Shown here piece by piece: positions 60,493 to 64,000 of a DNA stretch of 64,000 bases. Position 1 is the first letter of the stretch, and every line of letters starts with the position of its first letter. A model generated the notes under the pieces. It had not been told where the DNA came from. It searched no databases and was given only the letters and a program-made list of their open reading frames with translations. Source of the stretch: Saksenaea vasiformis B4078 (Eukaryota; Mucoromycota; Mucoromycetes; Mucorales; Saksenaeaceae). The stretch is taken from assembly GCA_000697055.1 (NCBI GenBank), contig JNDT01001950.1, positions 124,001 through 188,000 of the forward strand, read 5' to 3'. A program made the translations under genes and the position numbers.

Positions 60493-61499
60493 TCAACTGT
60501 AATAGCGCCAGCAACCATTTACACATACCTTGACAAATCCTAATACTTTCAAAAGGACGTATATCAGTACGAGAACAATTGCGATCGCCTTGATATTGAT
60601 CTTGTGAGAGTTTTCTTCGAAGATACTATTGTCCTCTTCCATAGGTGGCACAAGCGTGTTGTTCATGGTATCTGGCCACGGACTTGGCTTGTGATCGCTA
60701 ATCGAGTCCAGTGCATACTCAAGCGACCTGTTGATATTCTTCTCCAACTCGATTATCTCTTGTTCTTCTTGAATGTATGATATTCTTGTCACATGCGTAC
60801 TCTCTGATGACGGCGTAAATGTTTGCGTTGGTTTATCTTCGACTTGGGATGTAGGCTGAACCTCAGGGGTATCTTGTGCTACATGCGTTTCGCTTACTAG
60901 TGGCAAATTCTGTTCGTTATTTGACTGATCGGCCTTTTCTCGTTCGCCATGTTCGATCTTATATGCGTTGTCTGAACTTTCGTCAGTTTCGTTATCGAGT
61001 TCTTCCTCCCCGTCGTCAAGCTCCTCCTCCTCGCCGATATCATCTCCCTCCTCGTCTCCGTCATAAAAATCTGCTTCCTCTTCCTCTTCGTCATCGTACT
61101 CTTCATCTTCGTCTTCCTCTTCTATATCTTCATCGTCCATCTCATCATCATCATCATCGCCGTCCTCGTCATCCTCTTCATCGGCTAATTCTTCATTTAG
61201 GTGTTGTTTCTGCCCTTTATCATCCAAGCCTGGGTCACCCAATTCTTCATCATCCAATCCCATATCGTCTTCCAATTCTTCATCATCAAGTCCTCCATTA
61301 TCTAAGATTTCATCGTCTAATACGCCTTTCAAACATTTAATATCATTCACCATATTTTGAGTCTGACACCGAGTTGGGCAATTCTACCTCTTTGTTGAAT
61401 TTCTGATTTGGCATCATGCCTCGCCTGTGCATCGGGTAACGCAGCGTGTGCCACCATTGCCGTCATGGAAACGATTGCGACAGCGGCTACAGTTGTCAT
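60493..61499 (-). CDS. Acidic single-pass membrane protein, function unknown
   Basis: Two exons: 61388-61499 and 60493-61316 (311 residues). The first exon supplies a signal peptide (MTTVAAVAIVSMTAMVAHAA), and a TTAG acceptor at 61317-61320 joins it in frame. Without splicing the long frame would start at 61353 and lack a signal sequence. About residues 40-145 are almost pure Asp/Glu with Gly/Leu (EEDDEDGDDDDDEMDDEDIE is typical). A Ser/Thr-rich stretch follows, and near the C terminus there is a membrane span (IAIVLVLIYVLLKVLGFV) with a short Cys-containing tail. An ER or secretory type I protein with a Ca-binding-like acidic lumenal region is inferred. No family is recognised. Confidence 0.65.
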
Positions 61500-62333
61500 G
61501 GTATGAAATGAAGAAAAAGGAAAGTTTGTCTGGGGAAAAGACCGAGACAGTGTCTTGCTTTTTATGGTACAAACCAGGTAGCACAGTTCATTGTCGGGAT
61601 GCTTTACTTTCTCAACAGAACTTCATATTGGCTAAAGCTCACAACCATAAACCAATGGATCATCATGCTGCTGAGAGCTTTGGTAGTCTGTCGGCGTTGG
61701 ATGCAAATAAGTAACCACTCTACATAAGAGCACATTGTTGACCTCGTGTAGTTTACCTCAATCTGTTCTCCGCATATGGGCGTTGTACAAATAGCGGGCA
61801 ACCAACGGCTGAGCAGATCCTCCCCTTGAAATCGTTAAACGGCAAACTTTTTATTTCGGCAAATTCAATCCTTTCTTTAAAGATGAAGCGAGTTTTGATG
61901 CAGTATAACCTAGGTATTTCGTGCATGCAATCAATTTCCTCATATTCCATAAAGAAGACGGGAATGATAGATGCGTACCATTTTAGTGAGTAGCACCTAT
62001 CTAAAGACATGCTTAACATTAATATATTTAAAACGTGTGATTGGAATTGCAGCCTTTTACGTTGTATACAAAACATATGGGTGATCGGTGGTAAACACTC
62101 CATGCGGTGGAAGAGTCCTGATTTTCGAGAACTCGGTCTTTTCTCCCAACTATGTCTCCAGGCATGTGTGAACGTAGCGCACCATATACTTTTAATGCTT
62201 AGCCACCTTTATAGTATGTCTGAGTCCATGGAGACAGAAATATTTTTTAATTACGACTGTCATGAATTGGATGGAGACATTTACCAACAAATAGCTAGCA
62301 AACATATTACAAACCCGTCTTCTTTTTGTTTCT
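61500..62333. other. Intergenic between acidic protein and Lon protease
   Basis: Short frames occur on both strands (the longest is 61753-62103 minus) without a domain or consistent splicing. No gene is supported. Confidence 0.35.
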
Positions 62334-64000
62334 TTACAGGTGGCTCTCGAAAGTGCGTGTAGTCCACTTTCCGGTATCATTCATCACAAGTGCAGCTTCG
62401 AGCACATCCCAAATGCTCTTTGCAAAAACAAATTCGATATCTTCCTTCACGTTAGCAGGAACATCAGCCTCTACGTCTTTGCGGTTGCGATATGGCAAAA
62501 TAATTTTGCATATCCCAGCACGATGGGCAGAGATCACCTTCTCCTTAATGCCACCTACGGGAAGTACTTGACCTCGCAATGAAATTTCTCCGGTCATCGC
62601 AGTTGTAGATGGAACATGATAACCAGAAAATAGCGACACCAAAGAACATACCATTGTGACACCTGTCATCGCCGTTAGTACATATGACGATCAAGTTATC
62701 TTTATTACTCACCGGCGCTCGGACCATCCTTCGGGATAGCACCGCTTGGTACATGTATATGTACATCGTACTTCTCAACGATGTTGTGATCCTCTGAGGG
62801 CGCAATCTTTAGAGCATATGCGTGAGATTTCACCCATGTTAGGGCGATTTGCGCTGACTCTTTGATAACGTCACCCAAAGAACCTGGTATATCATATTGA
62901 TTTGAATATTTCATATCCCGGTCCCATAATAAACCTACCTGTTAACTGTAAATCACCGCAACCAGGCATCTTTGTGGATTCTATAAAAAGAATGCCGCCA
63001 TTGCCGCTACCGGAATAGGCCAGCCCTGTTACAACACCAGGGATTGGTTCACGTTCAGCAACTTCCTTTTCGAACGTAGCAATCTGAAACAGCCATCCCT
63101 GTCAGTTATATTCTCGTCACGTGAAAATCCAAACTTACCCCAAGGATATCTTCAAGGTCTTCCACTTTCACGACAGGAACATATTCCTTCTCCCTTCCAG
63201 CCTCACGAAGCTCTGCCAATTCGACGCATTTGGCTCGCACGACAGACGCTATCGTTCTCTCCAGATTACGCACACCACTTTCTCGAGTGTAGTTTTCTGC
63301 AAGCTTGAGGATAACTTCATCCGCCATTGATACGTGTTCAGCTTCAAGTCCATGGGCATTTAATTGCTTGGGCAGCAAATGAGACTTTGCAATGTGTAGT
63401 TTCTCTTCAAAAGTATATCCGCTTAAATGGATCAGTTCCATACGATCCAATAACGGTTCAGGGATAGTATCAATTGAATTGGCTGTAGCGATAAACATTA
63501 CGGTCGAAAGGTCGAAGGGAACGTTCAAATAGTGATCTGAAAAGCTATTGTTCTGCTCAGGATCAAGGACCTCTAGTAAGGCGGCAGCTAGGAACGAATT
63601 CAGTACACTGGTCAGTCAGTAATAAAATGTATATACTTACAAGGATCTCCATAGTGTGTAGACTGCACAAGCTTATCAATTTCGTCCAGTAAGAAAAGCG
63701 GATTATTCACACCAGCTCTTCGAAGGCCTTGGATGATAAGACCAGGCATTGCGCCAACATATGTTCGTCGATGGCCACTACAATCCAATTAGTATGAAGA
63801 GCGTCATTTATCTCTCTTATGTACCGCATATCAGCCTCATCACGGACACCACCAAGCGAAATACGGTGGAATTCGCGGGAAAGTGCAGTGGCAATAGATC
63901 TTCCCAATGACGTTTTACCGACACCAGGCTTGATGAAGCGTTAGTGCTGATGTAGTGTGGTGAATAAGCGGTACACTTACAGGACCAACAAAACAGATAA
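62334..64000 (-). CDS. Lon protease, peroxisomal type (C-terminal part; 5' end beyond window)
   Basis: ATP-dependent Ser-Lys protease. Exons seen: 63981-64000 (partial), 63825-63928, 63641-63777, 63139-63587, 62939-63083, 62713-62883, 62334-62662. Walker [16 protein letters not shown] spans the first junction; then [20 protein letters not shown], Walker [11 protein letters not shown], sensor [17 protein letters not shown], and the protease domain. The catalytic Ser is in [11 protein letters not shown], completed across an intron with a perfect TACTAAC branch site, and the Lys is in [14 protein letters not shown]. The protein ends ...[11 protein letters not shown] is a plausible PTS1 variant, which with [17 protein letters not shown] points to the peroxisomal LONP2/Pln type rather than mitochondrial Pim1. 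Confidence 0.9.

Noticed and set aside
60876..61340. 154-codon plus-strand Arg/His/Pro-rich ORF
   Set aside because: It is the complement of the Asp/Glu-coding tract of the minus-strand gene.

Overview
The window reads as nuclear DNA of a filamentous fungus, most likely an early-diverging one (Mucoromycota, Mucorales-like). Nearly every gene is cut by many short introns (about 45-65 nt) with GTAAGT-like donors and CTAAC/CTGAC-like branch sites. The content is fungal: KEX1, a Spo71-type PH protein, an Rck/Srk-type kinase, SNX41/ATG20, Med1 and PEX4. All gene assignments come from reading the translations by eye. Exon boundaries were derived from splice signals plus reading-frame arithmetic; no search or alignment was run.

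Layout. 0-1.2 kb: a partial and an unrecognised gene. 1.2-6 kb: decayed repeats including a Tc1/mariner relic. 6-8.7 kb: PEX4 convergent with a Ser/Thr kinase. 9-17 kb: a dense minus-strand block of PDB1 (pyruvate dehydrogenase E1 beta), SEC1 (14 exons, one only 7 nt) and KEX1 (18 exons). 17-19.7 kb: gene-poor. 19.7-22.5 kb: a coiled-coil tail-anchored protein with dynein-adaptor-like motifs, then a mitochondrial cytochrome b5 reductase. 24.8-27.8 kb: a long coiled-coil protein and an enoyl-CoA isomerase. 30.7-34.3 kb: SNX41/ATG20-like sorting nexin and a dienelactone hydrolase, both plus strand. 34.3-37.1 kb: Mediator subunit 1, convergent with the hydrolase with only 28 bp between stop codons.

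37.3-46.2 kb is a mobile-element island: a second Tc1/mariner relic, a 0.5 kb element with 23-bp terminal inverted repeats, a decayed Fanzor (eukaryotic TnpB/IS605-OrfB-like RNA-guided nuclease family) and a MULE transposase fragment with a SWIM zinc finger. The Fanzor copy is the most notable item. Its RuvC motifs and zinc ribbon can be traced through about a dozen exons, but it carries an Asp-to-His change in the last RuvC motif, in-frame stops and frameshifts. A GC-rich run of hairpins lies just 3' of it, where the guide RNA of such systems is expected.

46.4-64 kb is housekeeping again, mostly minus strand: a cold-shock-domain protein (with a 9-nt exon), a Spo71-like PH protein, an unresolved gene, an RGS-domain protein, a PA-TM-RING ubiquitin ligase, CAND1 (20 exons, one apparent GC-AG intron), an acidic membrane protein, and the 3' part of a peroxisomal-type Lon protease at the window edge. 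Two peroxisome-linked genes (PEX4, Lon) occur but are not clustered. The unit of regulation appears to be the single gene; pyrimidine-rich leaders precede several start codons.
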